A stretch of DNA of 64,000 nt from Streptomyces sp. NBC_00223 (GCF_036199905.1 NZ_CP108109.1:7072501-7136500), one strand, 5' to 3'. Counted from the first letter of the stretch, positions 26,290-35,719 are shown. Translations and numbers: made by a program. The notes: generated from the sequence alone by a model not told the origin.

Positions 26290-26861
26290 AGGTGTGTGGC
26301 CGCCCCCACCCACCCCCGCCGCAGCGGTGGGACGCGAGACGGCGCTCCTCGGCGGTGCCGAACCGGCCGCAACCGCCGCGCGAGTCGGGCGGGCTGCCTC
26401 GCGTCCGGTTCGCCCGGTGACGCTTCGGTGGGGGGCCGCCCCCACCCACCCTCGCCACCGCGGGCGGGACGCGAGACGGCGCTCCTCGGCGGTGCCGAGC
26501 TGGCCGCAAGCCCCGCGCGGGTCGGGCGGGCTGCCTCGCGCCCTGGCCGGCCGGTGACGCTTCGGTGGGGGGCCGCCCCCACCTAGCCCCGCCGCAGCGG
26601 TGGGACGCGGGGCGGCGCATCTCGGCGGTGCCGAGCTGGCCGCAGGCGGTGTGTGGGTCGGGCGTGCGCCTGCCCGGACAGCGGGGCCCGGTGGGGGCGG
26701 CCCCCACCATTCCCGCCGCAGCGGCGGGACGCGGGGCGGCGCATCTCGGCGGTGCCGAACCGGCCGCAAGCCCCGCGTGGGTCCGGTGTGCGCCTGCCCG
26801 GACAGCGGGGCCCGGTGGGGGACGTCCCCCACCCACCCCCGCCACCGCAGCGGGACGCTGC
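26290..26861. repeat. Tandem repeat array, 4 full units plus a partial one
   Basis: Gene-free block between cobT and the toxin-antitoxin pair. Units begin at the motif CGCCCCCACC near 26301, 26437, 26574 and 26698, with a truncated fifth near 26823, giving periods of about 136, 137, 124 and 125 bp. Units 1-2 share one variant (with CGCGAGACGGCGCTCCTC) and units 3-4 another (CGCGGGGCGGCGCATCTC). Unit junctions form a hairpin of GGTGGGGG with CCCCCACC, and its loop differs between copies while the stem is kept. Inside each unit CTCGGCGGTGCCGAG or CTCGGCGGTGCCGAA can form a smaller hairpin. Long open frames exist on both strands but only as a by-product of the repeats. Confidence 0.85.
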
Positions 26862-27107
26862 TCAGCGCACGCGCCCGAGGTGGATCACGCTGACGCGGAC
26901 CTGCTGGTCACTGATCTCGTACATCACGCGGTAGACACCGACGTGAATGCGCAGCACATCGGCGCTGCCGAAGGCGCCGTCGGGCCTGGGGTCGTCGGCG
27001 AGATGGTCGACGGCGGTGAACACCTGCCGCACCCCGGCGGGGTCTTCCTTGGCGAACCGCTCAGCCTGGGCGAGAGCCTCGGGCTCCCAGATGATCTCGT
27101 ACGTCAC
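26862..27107 (-). CDS. Type II toxin, RelE/ParE family
   Basis: 81 residues. The sequence YEIIWEPEALAQAERFAKED is the usual N-terminal helix pair of RelE/ParE toxins. The C-terminus LRIHVGVYRVMYEISDQQVR matches the conserved strand containing the catalytic or substrate-binding arginine (YRVMYEI). RelE members cut mRNA in the ribosome; ParE members inhibit gyrase, and sequence alone does not separate them. It overlaps the antitoxin gene by 4 bp, antitoxin first, the normal order. Confidence 0.85.
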   Translation of the reverse strand: MTYEIIWEPEALAQAERFAKEDPAGVRQVFTAVDHLADDPRPDGAFGSADVLRIHVGVYRVMYEISDQQVRVSVIHLGRVR

Positions 27108-27364
27108 GCCGCATCGCCGCCGAAGATGCGACGGTACGCCTCCTCGTGCGGGACGCCGACGTCGTCGCCCCGGGCCTGGCGCGCCCGGTAGGCGGCCAGC
27201 GCCCGCAGCTCCTGAAGTTCCAGGGCATCGGCAGGGCTGACCAGTATCGCGACGGTATGCCCGTGGTCGGTGATCGCGACCGGCTCACGGGTGGCGCTGA
27301 CCTCGCGCGCGATGGCGCCCAGCCGGGCGCGGGCTTCCACGATCGAATAGGTCAACTCGGTCAT
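27104..27364 (-). CDS. Type II antitoxin, Phd/YefM family
   Basis: 86 residues from ATG 27364. The Phd/YefM DNA-binding N-terminus is clear: YSIVEARARLGAIAREVSAT, then EPVAITDHGHTVAILVSPAD. The C-terminal tail from about residue 57 is the toxin-neutralising part. It directly precedes and overlaps the RelE/ParE toxin gene. Such pairs repress their own promoter, which should lie in 27365-27450. A longer reading from 27451 has no ribosome site. Confidence 0.87.
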   Translation of the reverse strand: MTELTYSIVEARARLGAIAREVSATREPVAITDHGHTVAILVSPADALELQELRALAAYRARQARGDDVGVPHEEAYRRIFGGDAA

Positions 27365-27620
27365 GCACACCACCTTACCGAAGTGTGCACATACCCGTCT
27401 CTCCAAAACGCGGCGGACCGAGAAGGCGACACCCAAGTCGCCCGCCCCCATCGGCCGCCGGAGTGCCCGGCCGAACTACGTGACCCCGCACGGACCGGAC
27501 CACCGCAGCGGGACGCGGCCACGCGCGGGACCGGGGATCGGGGCGACGTAGAGTGAGGGGCTGACCTTGGGGAGAGCCGCCGCGGCGGCGCCCCGCGACC
27601 GCCGAGGAGAACCCACCCGC

Positions 27621-28898
27621 ATGGACCGTCAAGACGCGCCCGCCTACCCCGTCGGACTGCGCCTCGCCGGACGGCGGGTCGTCGTCCTCGGCGGCGGCCA
27701 AGTGGCCCAGCGGCGCCTGCCCGCCCTGCTCTCGGCGGGCGCCGACGTCGTACTGATCGCCCCCACCGCCACCCCCTCCGTCGAGGCCATGGCGACGGCC
27801 GGCGAACTGCGCTGGGAGCGCCGCCCGTACGAACCCGGTGACCTCGCCGACGCCTGGTACGCCCTGATCGCCACCACCGACCCCGCCGCGAACGCCGCCG
27901 CCTCCGCCGAGGCCGAGACCCACCGCGTGTGGTGCGTCCGCAGCGACGACGCCGACGCGGCCACCGCCTGGACCCCGGCGACCGGCCGTACGGAAGGCGT
28001 CACCGTCGCCGTGCTCACCGGCCGGGACCCACGCCGCTCGGCCGCCGTACGCGACGCCGTGGTCGAGGGGCTGCGCGACGGCACCCTCGTCGCCCCCCAC
28101 CACCGCACCCGTACCGCCGGCGTCGCCCTGGTCGGCGGCGGCCCCGGCGACCCCGACCTGATCACCGTCCGCGGCCGCAGGCTCCTCGCCGAGGCCGACG
28201 TGGTGATCGCCGACCGCCTCGGCCCGCGCGACCTGCTGGACGAACTGCCCCCGCACGTCGAGGTGATCGACGCGGCGAAGATCCCGTACGGCCGGGCGAT
28301 GGCCCAGGAGGCCATCAACTCCGCGCTGATCGAGCACGCCAAGGCCGGCAAGGCGGTCGTCCGACTCAAGGGCGGCGACCCCTACGTCTTCGGACGCGGC
28401 ATGGAGGAGGCCGAGGCGCTGGCCGCCGCCGGCGTCCTCGTCACCGTCGTCCCCGGTATCTCCAGCGCCATCAGCGTGCCGGGCGCGGCCGGGATCCCGG
28501 TCACCCACCGGGGCGTCGCCCATGAGTTCACCGTGGTCAGCGGGCATGTCGCGCCCGGCGACCCGCGTTCCCTGGTCGACTGGGACGCACTCGCCCGGCT
28601 GCGCGGCACCCTCGTGCTGCTGATGGCCGTCGAGCGGATCGGCGCCATCGCGGAGAGCCTGGTGGCCGGCGGCCGGGACGCCGCCACCCCGGTCGCCGTC
28701 GTCCAGGAGGGCACCACGGCCGCGCAGCGCAGGGTCGACGCCACGCTGGCGACCGTCGCGCGCACGGTCGTCGACGAAGGCGTACGCCCGCCCGCCGTCA
28801 TCGTCATCGGCGACGTCGTCGGCGTCGGAGGCGCGTTCGGGAGCACGTTCGCGGCCGGAGTGCCCGCAACCGGCCGTCCGGAGACCGACCGTGGCTGA
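27621..28898 (+). CDS. cobA: Siroheme synthase-like: precorrin-2 dehydrogenase fused to uroporphyrinogen-III C-methyltransferase
   Basis: 425 residues from ATG 27621 (GAGGAGAA upstream). Residues 1 to about 165 form the NAD-binding precorrin-2 dehydrogenase/ferrochelatase domain (RRVVVLGGGQVAQRRLPALL). From about 172 is the SUMT methylase (VALVGGGPGDPDLITVRG, ADVVIADRL, VRLKGGDPYVFGRG, VVPGISSAISVPGAAGIPVT). It makes precorrin-2 from uroporphyrinogen III, feeding both siroheme and cobalamin. The architecture is that of CysG. Neighbouring cobL and cobT point to the cobalamin route. Its stop overlaps the next gene's start. Confidence 0.93.
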   Translation: MDRQDAPAYPVGLRLAGRRVVVLGGGQVAQRRLPALLSAGADVVLIAPTATPSVEAMATAGELRWERRPYEPGDLADAWYALIATTDPAANAAASAEAETHRVWCVRSDDADAATAWTPATGRTEGVTVAVLTGRDPRRSAAVRDAVVEGLRDGTLVAPHHRTRTAGVALVGGGPGDPDLITVRGRRLLAEADVVIADRLGPRDLLDELPPHVEVIDAAKIPYGRAMAQEAINSALIEHAKAGKAVVRLKGGDPYVFGRGMEEAEALAAAGVLVTVVPGISSAISVPGAAGIPVTHRGVAHEFTVVSGHVAPGDPRSLVDWDALARLRGTLVLLMAVERIGAIAESLVAGGRDAATPVAVVQEGTTAAQRRVDATLATVARTVVDEGVRPPAVIVIGDVVGVGGAFGSTFAAGVPATGRPETDRG

Positions 28899-29745
28899 CC
28901 TCACCCCGATCGACGACCCCGCCGACCCCCGCCTGACCGACTACACCGACCTCACCGACGTCGAACTGCGCCGCCGCCGCGAACCCGCCGAGGGCCTGTT
29001 CATCGCCGAGGGCGAGAAGGTCATCCGCCGCGCCCTGGCCGCCGGTTACGGCATGCGGTCCATGCTGCTCTCCGCCAAGTGGACCGACCCGATGCGGGAC
29101 GTGATCGAGGCGGCGACCGCGCCCGTCTACGCCGTCGACCCCGTCCTCGCCGAGAAGGTCACCGGCTACCACGTGCACCGAGGCGCCCTCGCCGCCATGG
29201 CACGCAAGCCGCTGCCCACCCCGGCCGAACTCCTCGCCGGGGCCCGCCGGGTCGCGGTCATGGAAGCGGTCAACGACCACACCAACATCGGCGCGATCTT
29301 CCGCAGCGCGGCCGCCCTGGGAATGGACGCGGTGCTGCTCTCGCCGGACTGCGCCGACCCGCTCTACCGGCGTTCGGTGAAGGTCTCGATGGGCGCGGTC
29401 TTCTCCGTGCCGTACGCCCGCCTCGCCGTGTGGCCCGGCGACCTCGCCACCGTCGTGCGCGCGGCCGGCTTCCAGGTCCTCGCGCTGACCCCGGCCGAGG
29501 ACGCCGCCGACCTCACCGCCTTCACCCCGCCGCCGCGTCTCGCCCTCCTGCTGGGCGCCGAGGGCACCGGCCTGACCACACGCGCCCAGGACGCCGCCGA
29601 CACCCGCCTGCGCATCCCGATGTCGCACGCGATCGACTCCCTGAACGTGGCCGCCGCGGCGGCGGTCTCCTTCTACGCGATGTCGGTCGCGGCGCCCCCG
29701 GCACCGGGGGCGGGCGAGCCGGGAGTGACCAGCCCGGTCTCGTAG
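28891..29745 (+). CDS. TrmH/SpoU family RNA 2'-O-methyltransferase
   Basis: 284 residues from GTG 28891, overlapping cobA by 8 bp. SPOUT knot motifs: motif 1 NDHTNIGAIFRSAAALGMDA, motif 2 LLLGAEGTGL and motif 3 IPMSHAIDSLNVAAAAAVSF. The N-terminal 100 residues (FIAEGEKVIRRAL) form the usual substrate-binding domain. It methylates the 2'-hydroxyl of a tRNA or rRNA nucleotide; the target cannot be fixed. Its last 24 codons overlap the decayed LuxR-type sequence on the other strand. Confidence 0.9.
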   Translation: MADLTPIDDPADPRLTDYTDLTDVELRRRREPAEGLFIAEGEKVIRRALAAGYGMRSMLLSAKWTDPMRDVIEAATAPVYAVDPVLAEKVTGYHVHRGALAAMARKPLPTPAELLAGARRVAVMEAVNDHTNIGAIFRSAAALGMDAVLLSPDCADPLYRRSVKVSMGAVFSVPYARLAVWPGDLATVVRAAGFQVLALTPAEDAADLTAFTPPPRLALLLGAEGTGLTTRAQDAADTRLRIPMSHAIDSLNVAAAAAVSFYAMSVAAPPAPGAGEPGVTSPVS

Positions 29746-30041
29746 GCGACGACCACCGCCTGGGCGCGGTCGCGCCGCCGCAGCTTCGCCGGAATCCGGG
29801 CCACACACGTCTTCACGGTCGCCTCGCTGAGCCCGAAGGCCGCCGCGAGTTCGGCGTTGCTCAGCCCCCTGACCGGCAGATGGAGCACTTCGCGTTCGCG
29901 CGGGGTGGGCGTGGCCAGGTCGCGGTGCGGGGCCGCGCCGCCCCCGGTACGGTCCGCGAAGCGCTCGACCGGGCGCCGGGTGATCGCGGGGGCCGGCAGC
30001 GCGTCCCCGGCGCGTACCGCCGCAGCGCCGGGAGGAACCGC
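29673..30041 (-). pseudogene. 5'-truncated LuxR/NarL response regulator remnant
   Basis: The reverse strand encodes the linker and HTH part of a NarL-type regulator: AGDALPAPAITRRPVERF, then TPREREVLHLPVRGLSNAEL and SEATVKTCVARIPAKLRRR. The receiver domain that should precede it is absent, and the reading meets the start of an ABC-ATPase fragment instead. Prolines stand where the family usually has other residues (ALPAP, RRPVE, HLPVRG, RIPAKL), and a Cys replaces the usual His in VKTCVAR. Truncation plus helix-breaking changes indicate a dead gene. Confidence 0.75.
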
Positions 30042-30230
30042 GTGACCACGCCGATCATCGAGATCCGCGAAGTGAGCAAGAGATACGACGACGGTCCGGC
30101 CGCGCTGGACGGGCTGCCGCTCGACGTCCGCGCGGGGGAGGCGCCGGCCGTGCTCGGGCCCTCCGGCAGCGGCAGGTCCACGCTGCTGAACATGATCGCG
30201 AGCCGCCCGGACCTGAGCGCCCGGCGGCGG
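30042..30230 (+). pseudogene. ABC transporter ATPase N-terminal fragment
   Basis: A GTG behind a good GGAGG starts a frame reading TTPIIEIREVSKRYDDGPAA and then AVLGPSGSGRSTLLNMIAS. This matches the first 60 residues of a MacB/LolD-type exporter ATPase. The Walker A lysine is replaced by arginine (GSGRST), and homology stops after about 60 codons in Arg/Gly/Pro-rich sequence. No permease gene follows. It is adjacent to the LuxR remnant, so an original regulator-transporter locus was probably deleted. Confidence 0.72.
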
Positions 30231-30277
30231 GCGGGCCGCTTGCCGAGGGGCGGCCCGCCCGGCGCGGGTCCGCCCGC

Positions 30278-31426
30278 CTACGCCGGGGGGAGGTTCACCA
30301 GGGGGGCGAGGGCGGCGCGGTGGTGGGCCGGGGTGCCGAGGGCGATCTCGTCCGCCTTCGCCCGCTTCAGATACAGGTGCAGCGGGTGCTCCCACGTCAT
30401 CCCGATCCCGCCGTGCAGCTGCACCCCCTCCTCCGCCGCCCGCACGGCGACCCCCGCCACGTACGCCTGGGCCACCGCCACCGCGACGCGCGCCTCCGTA
30501 CCCGCCGCCTCGCCGGAGGCGAGCGCGTCGGCGGCATCCCGCGCGGCCGCCCGCGCGGAGACGACCTCGACCCACACATCGGCCAGCCGGTGCTTGAGCG
30601 CCTGGAACGACCCCACCACGCGCCCGAACTGGTGCCGCTCCCCGAGGTAGCGGACCGTCTCGTCGAGGCACCACTGCGCCACCCCGAGCTGTTCTGAGGC
30701 CAGCAGCCCGGCCCCCACCAGCAGCGCCCGGTCCAGCGCGGCCACCGCGTCACCCGGCAGCCGTCGGCCGGGACCGGCGAAGGTGACGTCAGCGAGCGGC
30801 CGGGTCAGGTCGAGCGACACCACCCGCTCGACCCGGGCATCGGCCGTGGCCACCTCGTAGAGCGCGGGTCCGTCAGGCCCGAGCGCGGGCACCACCAGCA
30901 CATCGGCGGCGAACGCGTCCGCGACGCTCGTCACGCGCCCGGTCAGCCACCCGTCCGCGTCCGCCCGTACGCCGGCAGAGCCGGTAGAGCCGGAAGAGCC
31001 GGCAGAGGCTCCCCCGGGGAACGCGCCGGGCACCGCAGACAGCGGTACGGCCAGCGCCCCCGTGACCGTCCCCGCCGCGAGCCGCCCGAGGAGCGCGGCC
31101 ACCCCGGCGTCCCCCACATCGCACCCGAGCAGCGCCGACGTGGCCAGCACCGCGCTGCCGAGGAGCGGCACGGGCGCCACCGCCGCGCCCAACTCCTCCA
31201 GCACGACGGCCACTTCCCGCGCGGACGCCCCCTGCCCGCCGAGCTTCTCGGGCACGAGCAGCCCGGCCAGGCCGAGTTCGACGGCCAGCGTCCGCCACAG
31301 CTCCGGGTCGTACGGCGTGTCGCTCTCCACCCGGCCGAGCACCGCCGACGGCGGGCAGCGGTCGGCGAGTACCGCGCGGACGGCCGCCCGCAGATCGTCC
31401 TCCACCTCCGTGTACAGCAGATTCAT
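30278..31426 (-). CDS. Acyl-CoA dehydrogenase (smaller subunit-like)
   Basis: 382 residues from ATG 31426, which overlaps the stop of the preceding acyl-CoA dehydrogenase gene (ATGA). The fold is visible from N-terminal helices (LWRTLAVELGLAGLLVPEKL) to the C-terminal four-helix region (YLGERHQFGRVVGSFQALKH, VQLHGGIGMTWEHPLHLYLK). Where typical acyl-CoA dehydrogenases have the catalytic glutamate region, this protein has none obvious, suggesting a heterodimer with its partner. Residues about 146-158 form a Ser/Gly linker (GASAGSSGSTGSAG). Probable role: oxidation of an acyl-CoA, such as a fatty acid or sterol side chain. Confidence 0.88.
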   Translation of the reverse strand: MNLLYTEVEDDLRAAVRAVLADRCPPSAVLGRVESDTPYDPELWRTLAVELGLAGLLVPEKLGGQGASAREVAVVLEELGAAVAPVPLLGSAVLATSALLGCDVGDAGVAALLGRLAAGTVTGALAVPLSAVPGAFPGGASAGSSGSTGSAGVRADADGWLTGRVTSVADAFAADVLVVPALGPDGPALYEVATADARVERVVSLDLTRPLADVTFAGPGRRLPGDAVAALDRALLVGAGLLASEQLGVAQWCLDETVRYLGERHQFGRVVGSFQALKHRLADVWVEVVSARAAARDAADALASGEAAGTEARVAVAVAQAYVAGVAVRAAEEGVQLHGGIGMTWEHPLHLYLKRAKADEIALGTPAHHRAALAPLVNLPPA

Positions 31427-32670
31427 CGCGGGAGGTCCTTCCAGGCGACGTCCTTGTCGGTACGGGGTTCCGACGGCAGCCCGAGCACCCGTTCGGCCAC
31501 GATGTTGCGCAGGATCTCCGACGTACCGCCCTCGATCGAGTTGCCCTTCGCCCGCAGATAGCGGTAGCCCGCGTCGCGCCCGTAGAAGTCGACGCTCTCC
31601 GGGCGGACCATCGTCCAGTCGCCGTAGCGCAGGCCGTCCTCGCCGAGGAGTTCGACCTCCAGGCCGCTGATCCGCTGGTTGAGCCGGGCGAAGGTCAGTT
31701 TCAGACCCGAGCCCTCGGGCCCCGGCGCGCCGACGGCGAGCTGCTGGCGTACGCGCTCGGCGCCGAGCCTGGCCACCTCGGCCTCGACCCACAGGCCCAG
31801 CAGCCGGTCGTGCAGCTCGGACGTCCGCAGCTCGGGCCGCGCCCGCCAGGTCGCGGCGACCGGGCCGATCATGCCGCCCTCGCGGGGCGTGACCATGCCG
31901 CCGATCGCGACGCGCTCGTTCATCAAGGTGGCCTGCGCGACCCGCCAGCCGTCGCCGACCGCGCCGAGCCGGTGCGCGTCGGGGATACGGACGCCGGTCA
32001 GAAAGACCTCGTTGAACTCCGCCTCACCGGTGATCTGCCGCAGCGGCCGCACCTCGACCCCGGGGTCGGTCATGTCGCAGACGAAGTAGGTGATGCCCTG
32101 GTGCTTGGGGACGTCCGGGTCGGTACGGGCGATGAGGATCGCCCAGCGGGCGTTGTGGGCGCTGGAGGTCCACACCTTCTGGCCGTCCACGATCCAGTCG
32201 CCGCCGCCCCCTCCGCCGCCGTCGCCCTCTCCGCTGCCGCCGCCTTCGCGTACGGCCCTGGTCCGCAGCCCCGCGAGGTCCGAGCCCGCGCCCGGCTCGC
32301 TGAACAGCTGGCACCAGACCTCCTCGCCGGTCCACAGCGGGCGCAGAAAGCGGGCCTTCTGCGCCTCCGTGCCGTAACGAAGGATCGTGGGCGCGGCCAT
32401 GCCGAGGCCGATGCCGATCCGGCGCGGGTCGTTGTCCGGCGCCCCCGCGGCCGCCAACTCCGCGTCCACCACGGCCTGGAGGGCGCGCGGAGCACCGAGG
32501 CCGCCGAGCCCTTCGGGGAAGTGCACCCACGCCAGGCCCGCGTCGAAACGGGCCCGCAGGAAGTCCAGCGGATCGCCGCCCGAGGGATCGTGCGCGTCAA
32601 GGAGCGCCCGCACCCGGCGGCGCACCTCCTCCGCGCCGGTCCCGTCGTCCCTCGCGGTGGTCCTCGTCAT
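31423..32670 (-). CDS. Acyl-CoA dehydrogenase
   Basis: 415 residues from ATG 32670. Typical features: CQLFSEPGAGSDLAGL (FAD/substrate loop), KVWTSSAHNARWAIL, and C-terminal RYLRAKGNSIEGGTSEILRN, where the glutamate in EGGTSE is the likely catalytic base. An insertion near residues 141-156 is almost pure Gly/Glu/Ser/Asp. Together with the downstream dehydrogenase it probably forms an alpha2beta2 FadE-type enzyme as known for steroid and branched acyl-CoA degradation in actinobacteria. A TetR-type palindrome lies 32 bp upstream. Confidence 0.9.
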   Translation of the reverse strand: MTRTTARDDGTGAEEVRRRVRALLDAHDPSGGDPLDFLRARFDAGLAWVHFPEGLGGLGAPRALQAVVDAELAAAGAPDNDPRRIGIGLGMAAPTILRYGTEAQKARFLRPLWTGEEVWCQLFSEPGAGSDLAGLRTRAVREGGGSGEGDGGGGGGGDWIVDGQKVWTSSAHNARWAILIARTDPDVPKHQGITYFVCDMTDPGVEVRPLRQITGEAEFNEVFLTGVRIPDAHRLGAVGDGWRVAQATLMNERVAIGGMVTPREGGMIGPVAATWRARPELRTSELHDRLLGLWVEAEVARLGAERVRQQLAVGAPGPEGSGLKLTFARLNQRISGLEVELLGEDGLRYGDWTMVRPESVDFYGRDAGYRYLRAKGNSIEGGTSEILRNIVAERVLGLPSEPRTDKDVAWKDLPR

Positions 32671-32701
32671 ACGCCGCGTCCTCCCCTTGGGGCCCAGGCA
32701 T

Positions 32702-32717
32702 CTAAGCGAGCGCTTAG
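32702..32717. promoter_or_regulatory. TetR-type operator upstream of acyl-CoA dehydrogenases
   Basis: An inverted repeat of two 7-bp arms, CTAAGCG and CGCTTAG, with a 2-bp spacer (AG). It lies 32 bp before the first dehydrogenase start, inside the expected promoter. This type of site is bound by TetR-family repressors of fatty-acid and acyl-CoA genes in actinobacteria. No TetR gene is adjacent, so the regulator is elsewhere. Confidence 0.65.
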
Positions 32718-32893
32718 TAACATAACGGAGCCACCCTTGGACACGCCAGCACCCGGCGGGGGATTCCCGGGGGAGCGGCGGCCGGAACCGTACGGCGGAC
32801 GTGCGAGACCCCGGGCCGTACGGACAGGCCCGACACCACCCCGCGCTGTACGTGAGGAGCCCGGAACCCGCCCGCGCCCGTCGGGCCGGGCGG

Positions 32894-34240
<1,347 letters not shown>

Positions 34241-34472
34241 GTTCTGTCCGTCCCCTACCTCCGGTGGTGGGGGAGGGCCCCACTCCGCTGCCTGGCCGGT
34301 CGGCCGCCCACAGCTTACGGACTCAAGTCCCCGTACGCGCTGAAGGCCCGCAGGCGTCGCACCGCGAATTGTCAGTGCCGGATGGGATTCTGAAGGAGGG
34401 TGAGCGGGCCCGGGAACCGGGTCGAAGCCGCCTTTTTCGCCAACGGACCTTCTGCCAAAGGGAAGTGACGCC

Positions 34473-34706
34473 GTGAAGGGTGATCGTGTGGAGATAGTCG
34501 TCGACGCGGGGGACACCACCCGCACCTATGAGGTGATCGCCACCCGAGCCGGCCGCAGGGTGGAGACGGCCGTGCGGCGCGGTGTGGTCGAGGTGAGCGA
34601 GGTCACCAGGACCGGCGCGGTGGTCCGTACGGCCCGCTTCATGGCCACCCGGGTGCTCGCGCTGGTGGAGCAGCCCGTCCCCCGGGAGGTCGGACAGGCG
34701 GGCTGA
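34473..34706 (+). CDS. Small conserved hypothetical protein
   Basis: 77 residues from GTG 34473 behind AAGGGAAGTG. The sequence reads as a short beta-rich protein (VEIVVDAGDTTRTYEVIAT, VVEVSEVTRTGAVVRT) ending in a polar tail, without signal peptide or membrane segment. No known motif is recognised. It is divergent from the Ser/Thr kinase with about 230 bp between. Codon use matches real streptomycete genes. Confidence 0.7.
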   Translation: MKGDRVEIVVDAGDTTRTYEVIATRAGRRVETAVRRGVVEVSEVTRTGAVVRTARFMATRVLALVEQPVPREVGQAG

Positions 34707-35074
34707 GCCCGTACGGCAGGACCGCCCTCCGTACGGTCCGGTGGGCGCCTCTCGGGGATGACCCTCAGAGCCCGGGGGCCGACCTCCACCCAGGGGAGTA
34801 TCCGGAAGGCGTCGCCGTCATCCTCCGGGAGGCCCGCAAAGGGGTACGAGGGTCTGACGACCGGGATGGCGGCCGCACCTAGTGTTGAGGTCAAGCGGCG
34901 GGCGAAGTACTCGTCCCCCGAGGTCAAGCGTCCGCCGCCCCCAAGACCACCGCACCCGGCCGTACGAGAGCAGCAGGGCGTACGGGCGCGGCGCGCACCG
35001 GCTTCACCACATACCGGCTTCACCACGCACAAGTTCACAACGAGACCTGACCACAGCAGACTCCGGAGCACGTC
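34707..35074. other. Gene-free region
   Basis: 368 bp between two small genes. Frames through it are short or lack ribosome sites. No hairpin, palindrome or repeat stood out. Confidence 0.45.
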
Positions 35075-35251
35075 ATGGCGAACACGCTGATCCGCACCCC
35101 GCGTGCCGACAGCCGTACGCCGGGCACCCGGCATCCGCTGGTGGCGGTGGCCATGGCGCTGCCGCTCGCCGCACTGCTCGCCTATTTCTTCGGCGGGGTG
35201 GACGCGGTGGTCACTCAAGCGTCGTCCGTGGCCGGCCTGTTGGGGCGCTGA
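35075..35251 (+). CDS. 58-residue membrane protein
   Basis: An ATG frame preceded by CCGGAGCACGTC (GGAG 8 bp upstream). The protein has a basic N-terminus (NTLIRTPRADSRT), one hydrophobic helix near residues 23-40 (LVAVAMALPLAALLAYFF) and a short polar tail. Start context, stop and GC3-rich codon use support a real gene. Its function is unknown. It precedes a large palindrome and the tRNA cluster. Confidence 0.6.
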   Translation: MANTLIRTPRADSRTPGTRHPLVAVAMALPLAALLAYFFGGVDAVVTQASSVAGLLGR

Positions 35252-35609
35252 CATGAGGCTCCAGGCCCGGAAGAGCGGTCCGGGCCGGGGACAACCCGGT
35301 ATCACCCCGTGGGGACGGGGGTAAGGCGGACGACTGCGGTTGCCCGGGTATCAGCTGATACCCGGGCATTACGCTTGCCCGGCGCGGGCCTGAGCGGGCG
35401 CGGGGGCGTTTGCCCGGGCCGCCGGGCTGCCGGCCGCGGGCGCGTCTCCCGGCCGCCGCTCGCGGGCCGCGCGCCCGGCTTCGGACCCGCCGCTTGGGCC
35501 CCGCCCGCGCCGTCGCCGCGCCCCCGCCGACCCCCGCGCCGTCGCTGCCTCCCCGCCCCGCACACGACCGAGGGCCGGAAGCTGATCGCTTCCGGCCCTC
35601 GATGTGCTG
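35252..35609. other. Gene-free region before the tRNA cluster
   Basis: 358 bp. It contains the 28-bp palindrome at 35341-35368, and otherwise very GC-rich sequence with Pro/Ala/Arg-type open frames that have no homology features. AGGGCCGGAAG at 35571 and CTTCCGGCCCT at 35589 form an 11-bp hairpin that would terminate transcription from the tRNA-Val gene. Confidence 0.55.
35341..35368. promoter_or_regulatory. 28-bp perfect palindrome
   Basis: The half-site TGCCCGGGTATCAG is followed at once by its exact complement, 14 bp per arm without spacer. It stands about 90 bp after the 58-residue membrane protein and about 240 bp from the tRNA genes. It could be a terminator, although no T-run follows, or a binding site for a dimeric regulator. 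Confidence 0.55.
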
Positions 35610-35681
35610 TGGACGATACTGGGATTGAACCAGTGACCTCTTCCGTGTCAGGGAAGCGCTCTCCCGCTGAGCTAATCGTCC
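35610..35681 (-). tRNA. tRNA-Val(GAC)
   Basis: 72 nt on the reverse strand with a full cloverleaf: acceptor stem GGACGAT/ATCGTCC, D-arm GCTC/GAGC, anticodon loop CTGACAC giving GAC, and T-arm ACTGG-TTCAATC-CCAGT. Discriminator A; CCA is not encoded. First of three near-identical copies. Confidence 0.96.
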
Positions 35682-35719
35682 TCGGTGGTGCTGGTGGTAC
35701 CGATGGTTCCTGTGCCGCG

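Noticed and set aside
22717..26832. A 1371-codon open frame on the - strand across cobT
   Set aside because: Arg/Gly/His-rich antisense shadow of the low-complexity and CobT coding sequence; no domain and no ribosome site.
26290..26861. CRISPR array
   Set aside because: Units are 124-137 bp and similar along their whole length; there are no short repeats with unique spacers and no cas genes.
29673..30674. A 333-codon functional LuxR regulator on the - strand
   Set aside because: Only the last 120 codons resemble the family; the first two thirds are the shadow of the acyl-CoA dehydrogenase and ABC fragment.
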